Assembly: GCA_036841525.1 (NCBI GenBank)
Contig: DAITVZ010000001.1
Coordinates: 186,001 to 250,000 of the forward strand
DNA length: 64,000 nt
Reading direction: 5' to 3'
Source: JAAYEA01 sp012689325
GTDB taxonomy: Bacteria; Chloroflexota; Anaerolineae; JAAYEA01
Positions 17,896-25,824 of this stretch are shown here, in pieces. The notes beneath the pieces were generated by a model. That model was not told the DNA's origin and ran no database searches. It was given only the letters and a program-made list of their open reading frames with translations. The position numbers and the translations under genes were made by a program. The stretch's first letter is position 1, and each line of letters opens with the position of its first letter.

Positions 17896-18728
17896 AGCGG
17901 CGACGGGTGGCGCTGGCCCTGCTGGCGGTCCTGCTGTTGCTGGCGGCGGTCAAGGAGCGGTTCGATCCCCACTTGGTGCTGTACCTGGATGACCTGCTGC
18001 GCCCCAAGCCCGCGCCGCTGACCGTGCCGCTATCTGGCGAGCTGGTGCTGCGGCTCTACGCCGACACCCGCCCCCATATCGGCAAGATCGCCTCCCTGCA
18101 AAAGGGGCTGATCCTGGTCTATCGGGGCAAGGAAGTGGCCGAGGAGAGCTTTGGCTTTGGCGCGCCCATCATCCAGGCCGGCGGCGTCCCTTACCTCTCC
18201 CGCCACGCCACCACCTCGCTGGTCCGGGAAGCCGGCGCGGTCACGCTGGTCAAGACCTTCGCCATAGACACCGCCGACCGGCCCACGCGCTTTTGGCGCG
18301 TCAAGTACGAGGACGTGCCGTCGCTGGGCGTGGTCACGTTCCGCTACACCCTGCGCGGCTCCGAGATCGAGATCGCCGTGGACCTGAGCGGCTTGCAGGT
18401 GGATTGGGAGCAAGCCTACCTGATGAACGAGCAGGGCGCCATCAACTTTCAGGTTTATCAGGATGCCGACGGCCGCCTCCGGCATGGCGACGAGCTCGGC
18501 ATCTGGCACGCCACGGAGGACGCTTTCGGCTGCTGGGTGCATCGGGACGGGGCGCTGCGCTTTTGCGTCCAGACCGAGCCGGGCCGGCCCAAATACGTGG
18601 GGCGGGAGCGTTACAACCAGTACCGCTGGACCGGCATCTTTTACCTCTCCTGGTCGGGGATCGACCTCGAGCTCGACCCGCCGCTGGAGCAGTACCGTTA
18701 CGTCGTGCGGGTGGAGGCGATCCCATGA
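17892..18728 (+). CDS. Membrane-anchored protein of unknown function
   Basis: A 278-residue protein with one N-terminal membrane segment or uncleaved signal (RRRVALALLAVLLLLAAVKE) and a beta-rich extracytoplasmic remainder (VTFRYTLRGSEIEIAVDLSG, YRYVVRVEAIP). No catalytic motif was recognised. Start and stop both overlap the neighbours by ATGA, so it belongs to the glycan operon. It may be a periplasmic accessory to the glycosyltransferases. Confidence 0.75.
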   Translation: MKRRRVALALLAVLLLLAAVKERFDPHLVLYLDDLLRPKPAPLTVPLSGELVLRLYADTRPHIGKIASLQKGLILVYRGKEVAEESFGFGAPIIQAGGVPYLSRHATTSLVREAGAVTLVKTFAIDTADRPTRFWRVKYEDVPSLGVVTFRYTLRGSEIEIAVDLSGLQVDWEQAYLMNEQGAINFQVYQDADGRLRHGDELGIWHATEDAFGCWVHRDGALRFCVQTEPGRPKYVGRERYNQYRWTGIFYLSWSGIDLELDPPLEQYRYVVRVEAIP

Positions 18729-20173
18729 GCCGCGCGCGGTGGGGGCTGATCGGCATCCTCATGGTGGCGGCGTTGCTGCGCCTGGCGGGGCTGGGGGCGC
18801 TGCCCCTCATCGGCGACGAGGCCTATTATTGGCTCTGGTCGCAGCACCCCGACTGGGCCTATTACGACCACCCGGCGGGCATCGCCCTGTTGGTCCGCGC
18901 CAGCACGGCGCTGGGCGGCGCCAGCGAGTGGGGCGTGCGCTGGCTCAACGCCCTGCTGGGCGTGGGCGCCGTCGCCCTGGCCTACCTGGTGGGGCGGCGG
19001 ATGCTCTCGGAGCGAGCGGGGCTTTGTGCCGCGGCGTTGCTAGCGGTCGGCGCGCCGTACTTGATCACCTCCCGGCTGGTCTATACCAACGGGCTGCACC
19101 TGGCGCTGATGTTGCTGAACCTGCTCGCCTTCTGGCGGCTGGCCGGCGAGGATCCGCCACGGCTGGGGAGCGCCATCTGGTTTGGGGTCAGCCTGGCTCT
19201 CCTGTTCAACTCGAAGTACAGCGCCTATTTCTACGCTGCCGCCCTGGGCGCCGCGGTGCTGCTGGATCACCGGCGGCTGCTGGGCCAGCGCCGCTTCTGG
19301 CTCGCCGTGCTGATCGGCGGCTTGGGGCTGTTGCCGGTGATCGGCTGGAACGCCGCCCACGGCTGGGCCTCCTTTCGCTTCCAACTCTCCCACATGGTCA
19401 CGAGCGTGGGCGGTGCGTACAGCCTCCTGGGCAACGCCCATCATGCACTGGTCTACCTGACCTGGCCGCTGGCCGTGGCGGCGTTGGCCGGCCTGAGGCG
19501 GATCAAGACCCCCGGCGAAAGGCTGCTGACGCTGGCGGCGCTCCTGCTGCTGGCGCCGGTGGCGGTCAGCCCGGCCAATAGCCCCCGAAACCTGGCCGAC
19601 GGCCTGGCGCTGCTCTTGATCCTGGCGGGCGCGCGCCTGAGCGGGGCCTGGCAGGAGCGACGGGGGCGCCTGGGGACGGCGGTCCTCGCGGGGCTGGCGC
19701 TGTTGGCCGCGCTGTACGGCGCGGGGACGGCGATCGGCCTCGCGGGCCCATCCCGCTGGCCGCGCAGCAGCGTGGCCCCGGCGATCTGGCAGGAGGCGGC
19801 CGGCTGGCCCGAGCTGGGCGCCGCCCTGGCCGATATCCCCACGCCGATCTTTGCCCTGGACTATAGCCTCGCCGGGCAGATCTGGTACTATGCCGGCCGC
19901 CCCGCCTACACCTCCGCGGGCCAATACCGCATCTGGGGCCTCCCCGCGTTGGACGAGGCGGCGATCATAAGCCAGCCGTACCTGCCCGCCGAGTTCGTCT
20001 CGGCCCGGCTGGCCGAGGCCTACGAGCGCGTCGAAGGGCCGGAGGTGCGGCGCTACGCCGCGCGCGGCGCGAGCAGAGAGGTCCGCATCTGGCGAGCCCG
20101 CGGGCTGCGCTGGGACCAGGAGATCTTTGAGCAGCGGTTCGACTTTTTAGCGTTGCTTGCGGAGAGCCGATGA
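18725..20173 (+). CDS. GT39/PMT-type membrane glycosyltransferase
   Basis: A 482-residue protein with about ten membrane helices. The loop GDEAYYWLWSQHPDWAYYDH right after the first helix is the hallmark of the PMT_2/ArnT-like branch: acidic GDE plus YYDHP. These enzymes transfer sugars from polyprenyl-phosphate donors to lipid, glycan or protein acceptors on the outer membrane face. The ATG at 18725 overlaps the upstream stop (ATGA). The C-terminal tail is soluble and short. Confidence 0.9.
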   Translation: MSRARWGLIGILMVAALLRLAGLGALPLIGDEAYYWLWSQHPDWAYYDHPAGIALLVRASTALGGASEWGVRWLNALLGVGAVALAYLVGRRMLSERAGLCAAALLAVGAPYLITSRLVYTNGLHLALMLLNLLAFWRLAGEDPPRLGSAIWFGVSLALLFNSKYSAYFYAAALGAAVLLDHRRLLGQRRFWLAVLIGGLGLLPVIGWNAAHGWASFRFQLSHMVTSVGGAYSLLGNAHHALVYLTWPLAVAALAGLRRIKTPGERLLTLAALLLLAPVAVSPANSPRNLADGLALLLILAGARLSGAWQERRGRLGTAVLAGLALLAALYGAGTAIGLAGPSRWPRSSVAPAIWQEAAGWPELGAALADIPTPIFALDYSLAGQIWYYAGRPAYTSAGQYRIWGLPALDEAAIISQPYLPAEFVSARLAEAYERVEGPEVRRYAARGASREVRIWRARGLRWDQEIFEQRFDFLALLAESR

Positions 20174-22032
20174 GCGCGCCGCGGCCGGCTGCCCCCGGGC
20201 GCTTCTCCCTTGCCTGGCCCGACCTGGCAGGGGGCGCCGTGCTGGCGGGCGCCTGCGCGCTGTGGAGCGCCCTCACCTGGGGGCGGCTCTACGACCCGAT
20301 CCTGGATCAGGGCTGGTATATGCAGGTCGCCGCGCGGGTGGCGGCAGGCGAGGCCCTCTACCGGGATGTCCTCTGGATGTACGGCCCGTTGCCCGTCCAT
20401 CTGCTGGCGGGGCTTTTCCGCGCGCTGGGCGTCCATGTCGGCAGCCTGCTACTGCTCTGCCATGGGCTGGCCGCCCTGGGGTGCCTCCTGACCTACGCCG
20501 TGGCGCGGTCCCTGCTCTCGCCCGCGCTGGCCCTGCTGGCCACCTTGGCGCTCGCGCTGGGCGGCTGGTGGGGCGGGCTCGTCGGGTACACCTTTGCCTA
20601 TACGGGCGCCGTGCCGCTGGGGGGCGTGCTGGGGCTTGCCCTGGCGCTGGCGCTGCTGCGCTCTGGGCGTCGCGGCGGACTCCTGTGGCCCATGGCGGCA
20701 GGGCTGGCCGCCGGCGCCGCCGCGCTCACCAAGCCCGAGTTCGCGCTGGCCAGCCTGGGGACCGGCGGCGGCATCCTGGCGGCCGCCTGGATCATGCGCG
20801 CCCGGGCGGGGGATGGGAGGCCGGGCCGCCGGGCGTTCTTGGCGTACCTGGTCACGGCCGCGGCCACCGTCGCGCTTGGCCTGGCCCCTCTCGTGCGCCA
20901 GGCTGGCTCGGCGGCCGTCTGGGAGGGATACTCGGCGTACGATCAGGGTGCCATCCTGCTCCGGGAGTGGCCACCGTGGGGCACCCGCGAGTCCACCTGC
21001 TACATCATCAGCGGCCTGGGGATCTATCTCCTGGCGGGCGTCGGTTTGGCGGCGGCCGCCGCGCCCCGGGCCCTGCGGGGGCGCCGACTGGCGGCGGGGC
21101 TGCTGGCGGCGCTGGGCTTGGCCCTGGCGCTGGCCCCCTGGCGCGAGATCGACCAGCTGCGGCCCGGGCTCGTGCCCGCGATGCTCGCCTCCCGCCCCGC
21201 CTTTGTCGAGGAGGCGATCCAGGCCCTTTGGTCGCCCACGACCCTGGCCCTCGCGGCGCTGCTGGCCTATCTGGGCGTGCGATGGCTGAAGGCTTGTCGC
21301 CGCCGGCAGCTCCTCAGCGGGGACGAGCTGGCGCTGGCGACGCTGGCCCTCTATAGCGTCCTGGCCGACGCGCGGTCTTTTCTCTATCCTATCGGCACCT
21401 TCCACTTTATGTACCTGTCCACCGCCGCGCCGGCGTTGGCGTTCGTGGCGGCAGACTGGCTGCCGAGGGCGCTGGGAGGCGGCGATGGCGCCCAGGCGAG
21501 GGCCCGCGCGGGGCGATGGGTCGCCGCGGCCATGGTCGCCTATGGCGTCGCTGGGGCGATCTGGGAGGCGGACTATATCCCGCGCATGGACACGCGGTGG
21601 GCGGCGCCGCGGGGCACGGTGTGGTACGATGACAGCTCGCCGCGCCGGAAGCCGTGGCCCGAGTTGCTGCAGTACATCGTGGACGAGACCTTGCCCGACG
21701 AGCCCATCGCCATCCTGGGCCACGAGGCTGGGTTCTATTTTTGGACGGGGCGGAGCAACCCCTTGCGGCATGACGCGATCCTGCCAGGGCTGCGGACCGC
21801 GCCCGGCGACGCGCGCGAGATCGCGCAGCGCCTGGAGGCCGCCCGACCCGCCCTGATCATCGTCCCGCGGAGCGTGCCGGGCGGGCGTGGCTGGTTCTGG
21901 GAGCTGGAGGAGGGCCGGGCCGCCTATGACAACCTGGCGCCGGTCTGGCGCTTCGTGGAGGCGCGCTACGCGCTGGTCGCGACGGTGGGCGGCGATGGAT
22001 GGGGCTATGCCATCTACAAGCCGCGCGAATGA
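20170..22032 (+). CDS. Multi-spanning GT-C-like membrane protein
   Basis: A 620-residue integral membrane protein with 10-12 helices. The first extracytoplasmic loop (DPILDQGWYMQVAARVAAGE, then ALYRDVLWMYGPLP) resembles GT39/GT87-like polyprenyl-sugar transferases, with Asp as the likely catalytic residue. A soluble C-terminal region of about 130 residues follows from about residue 480. The ATG at 20170 overlaps the previous stop. It is probably a second glycosyltransferase of the same pathway. Confidence 0.8.
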   Translation: MSAPRPAAPGRFSLAWPDLAGGAVLAGACALWSALTWGRLYDPILDQGWYMQVAARVAAGEALYRDVLWMYGPLPVHLLAGLFRALGVHVGSLLLLCHGLAALGCLLTYAVARSLLSPALALLATLALALGGWWGGLVGYTFAYTGAVPLGGVLGLALALALLRSGRRGGLLWPMAAGLAAGAAALTKPEFALASLGTGGGILAAAWIMRARAGDGRPGRRAFLAYLVTAAATVALGLAPLVRQAGSAAVWEGYSAYDQGAILLREWPPWGTRESTCYIISGLGIYLLAGVGLAAAAAPRALRGRRLAAGLLAALGLALALAPWREIDQLRPGLVPAMLASRPAFVEEAIQALWSPTTLALAALLAYLGVRWLKACRRRQLLSGDELALATLALYSVLADARSFLYPIGTFHFMYLSTAAPALAFVAADWLPRALGGGDGAQARARAGRWVAAAMVAYGVAGAIWEADYIPRMDTRWAAPRGTVWYDDSSPRRKPWPELLQYIVDETLPDEPIAILGHEAGFYFWTGRSNPLRHDAILPGLRTAPGDAREIAQRLEAARPALIIVPRSVPGGRGWFWELEEGRAAYDNLAPVWRFVEARYALVATVGGDGWGYAIYKPRE

Positions 22033-23342
22033 GCGGTGGGGGTATGGAAATGCCACGTGATCGCCGCGCGGCGAGGCGGGTCGGCAAGAACGCGGCGGCC
22101 CGGCTAGCGGCTCAGTTGGGGAGCAGGCTGCTCTCGCTGGTGCTGGTCGCGCTGGTGGCCCGCTACGAGGGCGCCACGGGGCTCGGCCGCTACGCGCTGA
22201 TCGTGACGACGTTGGGGATCGTCGGCGCGGCCGCCGACCTGGGGTTGAACATGTATCTGACCAGGGCGGTGGCCCGCCTGGACGACCGGCAGCGCGAGCG
22301 TGACGCGCTCAGCGGCGTGCTTCCCATCAAGCTGGCGCTGTCGCTGGCAGCCACGCTTCTCGTGTGGGGGGCGGCGCTGGCCGGACCCTGGCCGGAGCCG
22401 ACGCGGCAGGCGTTGTGGATGGGCAGCCTGCTATTGCTGCCGGACCAGATCCAGGGCGGGCTGCGCGCCTTTGTCAACGGGCGCCAGCGCATGGAGATCA
22501 GCGCCCTGGTGGACGTCTGCGTGCGGGCTCTGGGGCTGGCGGGCTCGCTGGCCGCGCTGGCCGGGGGCTGGGGGGTCAGCGGGGTGCTGGGCGTCGCGGC
22601 GGGGGCCAGCGCCATTGGCGTGCTGATGTATGGCGGCGCGCTCTGGCGGTGGGGCGACCTGGCGGCCCTGCGGCTGGCGACTGCTGATTGGCGGGCCATC
22701 CTGGGGGCCTCGTATCCTTTCGCCCTGACGGGGATCATCGCCGTGGCGTACAGCCGCGTGGGCCTGCTGCTCTTGGGGGCCTGGCAGGGCGAGGCCGCGG
22801 CGGGCTGGTACAGCGCGGCCTACAAGCTCTGGGAGGCGGTGGGGCTGTTGCCGGGCAACCTGTTGGAGGCGCTGTTCCCCGAGCTGGCGCGCCTGGGAGC
22901 AAGCGAGGGGGGCGCCCACCGGCTGCGTCGGCTCTTCCGCACGGGGGCGTGGGCGATGCTGGCGGCGGGGCTGGCCCTGGCGCTGGGGGGGATCGCTCTC
23001 GCCGGGCTGCTGGTCCGCCTGGTGTATGGCGCCGGCCCGGACGACGCGCCGACGGTCTTGCTGTTCCGGGTGCTGATCTGCGCGGCGCCGGCGCTGTTCG
23101 TCTATCTGCTGGCCGGGCACACCTTGTACGCGCTGGAACGGCAACGACGCGTGACGATGGCGATGCTGGCCGTTGGGCTGCTCAGCCTCGGGGTCAATGC
23201 GCTGGCCATCCCGCGTTGGGGCCAGGTGGGCGCGGCGGGCGCGGCGGCGCTCAGCGAGTGGGCCCTCGCGGGGCTGCTGGTCGCCCAGGCACGCCGGGCG
23301 CTGCGGGCCTCCACGGGCGGCGCCGCCGACGAGCAGGGCTGA
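22029..23342 (+). CDS. Oligosaccharide flippase (MATE/MOP superfamily, Wzx-like)
   Basis: A 437-residue membrane protein with about 12-14 helices. The start has the usual cytosolic amphipathic motif RVGKNAAARLAAQLGSRLLS, then ALVARYEGATGLGRYALIVT as in polysaccharide biosynthesis flippases. Such proteins move lipid-linked oligosaccharides across the inner membrane. The ATG at 22029 overlaps the previous stop; ATG 22044 is possible. It is the last gene of the operon and is the strongest clue that the cluster builds an exported glycan. Confidence 0.88.
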   Translation: MSGGGMEMPRDRRAARRVGKNAAARLAAQLGSRLLSLVLVALVARYEGATGLGRYALIVTTLGIVGAAADLGLNMYLTRAVARLDDRQRERDALSGVLPIKLALSLAATLLVWGAALAGPWPEPTRQALWMGSLLLLPDQIQGGLRAFVNGRQRMEISALVDVCVRALGLAGSLAALAGGWGVSGVLGVAAGASAIGVLMYGGALWRWGDLAALRLATADWRAILGASYPFALTGIIAVAYSRVGLLLLGAWQGEAAAGWYSAAYKLWEAVGLLPGNLLEALFPELARLGASEGGAHRLRRLFRTGAWAMLAAGLALALGGIALAGLLVRLVYGAGPDDAPTVLLFRVLICAAPALFVYLLAGHTLYALERQRRVTMAMLAVGLLSLGVNALAIPRWGQVGAAGAAALSEWALAGLLVAQARRALRASTGGAADEQG

Positions 23343-23374
23343 TGGTCGGTAGAAGATGCCGAACCCTGGGAGAT

Positions 23375-23402
23375 TTGACAAAGCTCGCTGAGGTTCTATA
23401 AT
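23375..23402 (+). promoter_or_regulatory. Promoter of the plus-strand glycan-uptake operon
   Basis: TTGACA (23375-23380), 16-base spacer, TATAAT (23397-23402). Initiation near 23409 gives a leader of about 150 bases before the SBP start codon at 23557. No riboswitch was recognised in that leader. Confidence 0.85.
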
Positions 23403-23556
23403 CGAGTGGAGAAGGTGTGTTCGAGACTGTGATGCTCGGCATGCCATGGGCGCGCTGTACCCCTACCGTCGCCCAAGAGGAGGTGGCGCTCTCCAGTCGA
23501 GGCCGTGGTCGAGTCGGCTCTGTGAAATCCGCATATACCTGCTAGAGGAGGAACTG

Positions 23557-25623
23557 ATGAGTACCGTTAAAAAGTTCAATCGCCGCGATTTTCTGCGCGC
23601 ATCTGCCGTGACGGCCGTGGGCATCCTGGCGGCTTCTTGCGCTCAGCCGACCCCCGAGATCATTGAGAAGCAAGTGCCCGTCGAAAAGATCGTCAAGGAG
23701 ACGGTGGTCGTCGAGAAGCAAGTCCCCGTCGAAAAAGTGGTCAAAGAGACGGTGGTGGTGGAGAAGCAGGTCCCCGTCGAAAAAGTGGTGACCGCGACGC
23801 CGGAGCCCGTCAAGTTCAAAGAGGCGCCGATGCTGGCCGAGCTGGTCAAGGCCGGCAAGCTCCCGCCCGTTGAGGAGCGGCTGCCGGAGAATCCGCTCGT
23901 CGTCGTCCCCTACGAGTCGGTGGGCAAATACGGTGGCACCTGGACGATGGGCGTGCGCACCAGCCCGCATTATCATGCCTACGAGTTCGTGCAGTACGAG
24001 CAGTTCCTGCGCCTGTCCATGGGCGGCGCCGAGATCCTGCCCAACCTGGTGGAAAAGTGGGAAGACAAGGATGCCAAGGTCTTTACCCTCTATCTGCGCA
24101 AGGGGATCAAGTTCTCTGACGGCTCGCCCTTCACCGCCGATGATATCCTGTTCTGGCATGAGGATATCATGAGCAACAAGGACCTCTACTCCGCGTATCC
24201 AAGCTGGCTGCGCGTCGGCGCCGAGGTCCCCACCGTGGAAAAGCTGGACGACTATACGGTGCGTTTCAGCTATGGCGTGACCGCCCCCTTCTTTATCCGC
24301 CAGATCGCCACGCCGCAGCACGAGGCCTGGAGATGCGCCGCGTATCACAAGCAGTTCCATGCCAAGTATGCGGACAAGGCCGCGCTGGACAAGAAAGTGG
24401 CCGATCGCAAGTTCGATAGCTGGAGCAAGCTCTTCCTGAGCGAGATGGACCTCAACACCAGCATCGGCATGCCTGGGCTCTTTGCCTGGGATCTGGAGGC
24501 CTACACCTCCGAGGGCGCCACCTATGGCCGCAACCCCTATTACTGGAAGGTCGATACCGAGGGCAATCAGTTGCCCTATATAGACAAGATCGTCACGCGC
24601 ATGGCCTCGGATACCGCCTCGGCGCAGATGATGGTCTTTTCCGGCGAGGTCGAGCTAGAGGTCTTTACCCCTGGGCAGTTCCCGGCGGAGACGATGGTGC
24701 TCAAAAAGAACGAAAAGATGGGCAACTATCGCGTCATCGACGTGCCCATCAGCGAGCCCAACGTGTTCATCCTCGGTTTCAACCTGAACCACAAGGACCC
24801 GGGGCTGCGCGCGATCTTCCTGGACAAGCGCTTCCGCCAAGCGGCCTCGCTCGGCATCAAGCGCGAGGACATCCGCCAGTTGGTCTATTTGGGCCAGCCC
24901 GTGGAGATCCGCCAGGTCGTGCCGCTGCCGCGCTCGCCCTTCTATCATGAGAAAGCCGCGAAAGCGTTCGTCGACTATGACGCGGCCAAGGCCAATGCCC
25001 TGTTGGACGAGATGGGCCTGACCAAGAAGGACGCCGAAGGCTATCGGCTGCGCCCGGACGGGACGCCTCTCGCCATCACCCTGGAAGTGATGAGCCAGCG
25101 CGATGACTTTATCGACTCGCTGAACATCATCGCCAACGGCTGGAAGGACATCGGGATCAAGGCCACGGTCAAGCCGGTGGACATCGCGTTGTACAACACG
25201 CGCATGGAAGCGGGCGACCTGGACGCCGGTGTGGACTATACCGGCGCTGGGCTTTACCCGCTGCTGAACCCGAACCGGTATATCGCCAACCAGGTGCATA
25301 CGGTCTGGGCGCCGCTGTGGGGCCTCTGGTATGCCACCAAGGGCAAGTCCGGCGAGGAGCCGCCTGCGGAGATCAAGCAGCAGATGGACCTCTACGACAA
25401 GGCGGTGGTCTCCATGGACGAGGCCGAGCAGGTCAAGCTCTGGGGCCAGATCATGGACATCCAGGCCGAGCAGCTCTGGCACCTGGGCATCTGCGACCGC
25501 GCCTCTGTGCCCATGCCGACCTCCCTCAAGTTCCGCAACGTGCCCGATAAGGGCTGGGACATCGGCTGGGAAGGCGGCAACGTCGGCACGTGCAACCCGT
25601 GCCAGTTCTGGAAAGCGGAATAA
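23557..25623 (+). CDS. Tat-exported solute-binding lipoprotein with tandem-repeat linker (SBP family 5)
   Basis: A 688-residue binding protein. The Tat motif FNRRDFLRAS precedes a hydrophobic segment ending in ILAASC (lipidated Cys28). The linker at residues 37-78 is a 16-residue repeat (EKQVPVEKIVKETVVV) present two and a half times. The SBP_bac_5 domain starts with FKEAPMLAELVKAGKLPPVE, a block shared with the other two SBPs in the window. The ATG at 23557 has GAGGAGG 6 bases upstream. It is the first gene of an operon with two propeller proteins and two permeases. The ligand is unknown; context favours an oligosaccharide. Confidence 0.93.
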   Translation: MSTVKKFNRRDFLRASAVTAVGILAASCAQPTPEIIEKQVPVEKIVKETVVVEKQVPVEKVVKETVVVEKQVPVEKVVTATPEPVKFKEAPMLAELVKAGKLPPVEERLPENPLVVVPYESVGKYGGTWTMGVRTSPHYHAYEFVQYEQFLRLSMGGAEILPNLVEKWEDKDAKVFTLYLRKGIKFSDGSPFTADDILFWHEDIMSNKDLYSAYPSWLRVGAEVPTVEKLDDYTVRFSYGVTAPFFIRQIATPQHEAWRCAAYHKQFHAKYADKAALDKKVADRKFDSWSKLFLSEMDLNTSIGMPGLFAWDLEAYTSEGATYGRNPYYWKVDTEGNQLPYIDKIVTRMASDTASAQMMVFSGEVELEVFTPGQFPAETMVLKKNEKMGNYRVIDVPISEPNVFILGFNLNHKDPGLRAIFLDKRFRQAASLGIKREDIRQLVYLGQPVEIRQVVPLPRSPFYHEKAAKAFVDYDAAKANALLDEMGLTKKDAEGYRLRPDGTPLAITLEVMSQRDDFIDSLNIIANGWKDIGIKATVKPVDIALYNTRMEAGDLDAGVDYTGAGLYPLLNPNRYIANQVHTVWAPLWGLWYATKGKSGEEPPAEIKQQMDLYDKAVVSMDEAEQVKLWGQIMDIQAEQLWHLGICDRASVPMPTSLKFRNVPDKGWDIGWEGGNVGTCNPCQFWKAE
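23665..23790 (+). repeat. 48-bp tandem coding repeat in SBP linker
   Basis: Units at 23665-23712 and 23713-23760 plus a partial unit at 23761-23790 encode the EKQVPVEK-type linker. The DNA is also nearly identical between units, so the array can expand or contract by slippage or recombination. Confidence 0.9.
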
Positions 25624-25730
25624 CCGCTCGAGTGCGTCCGTATGGCCCCGTGTGGCGGCCTGTTCGTCGGCGCGAGCCCAACAGTCCGCCGCGCGGGGGC
25701 TCTGCAACCCCGGTTGAGCCCGCATCCCGA

Positions 25731-25780
25731 CCCTCTCCCAGAGGAGATGGGGCCTGTTTTTGCCCTCCCTTTGGGAGAGG
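25731..25780. repeat. Imperfect inverted repeat in intergenic region
   Basis: CCTCTCCCA (25732-25740) is complementary to TGGGAGAGG (25772-25780), with further imperfect pairing inside. It lies between the SBP stop and the first propeller gene. It resembles the dispersed CCCTCTCCC-type intergenic repeats of many Chloroflexota, and may also serve as mRNA 3' end protection for the SBP. There is no clean terminator T-run on the outer side. Confidence 0.5.
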
Positions 25781-25824
25781 TTGGGTTAGGGGGCATCCTG
25801 TGATCGCTACCAAGGGGGATCCAA

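Noticed and set aside
23665..23790. Possible CRISPR-like repeats
   Set aside because: The 48-bp units are in frame within a lipoprotein gene, contiguous without spacers, and encode the linker.
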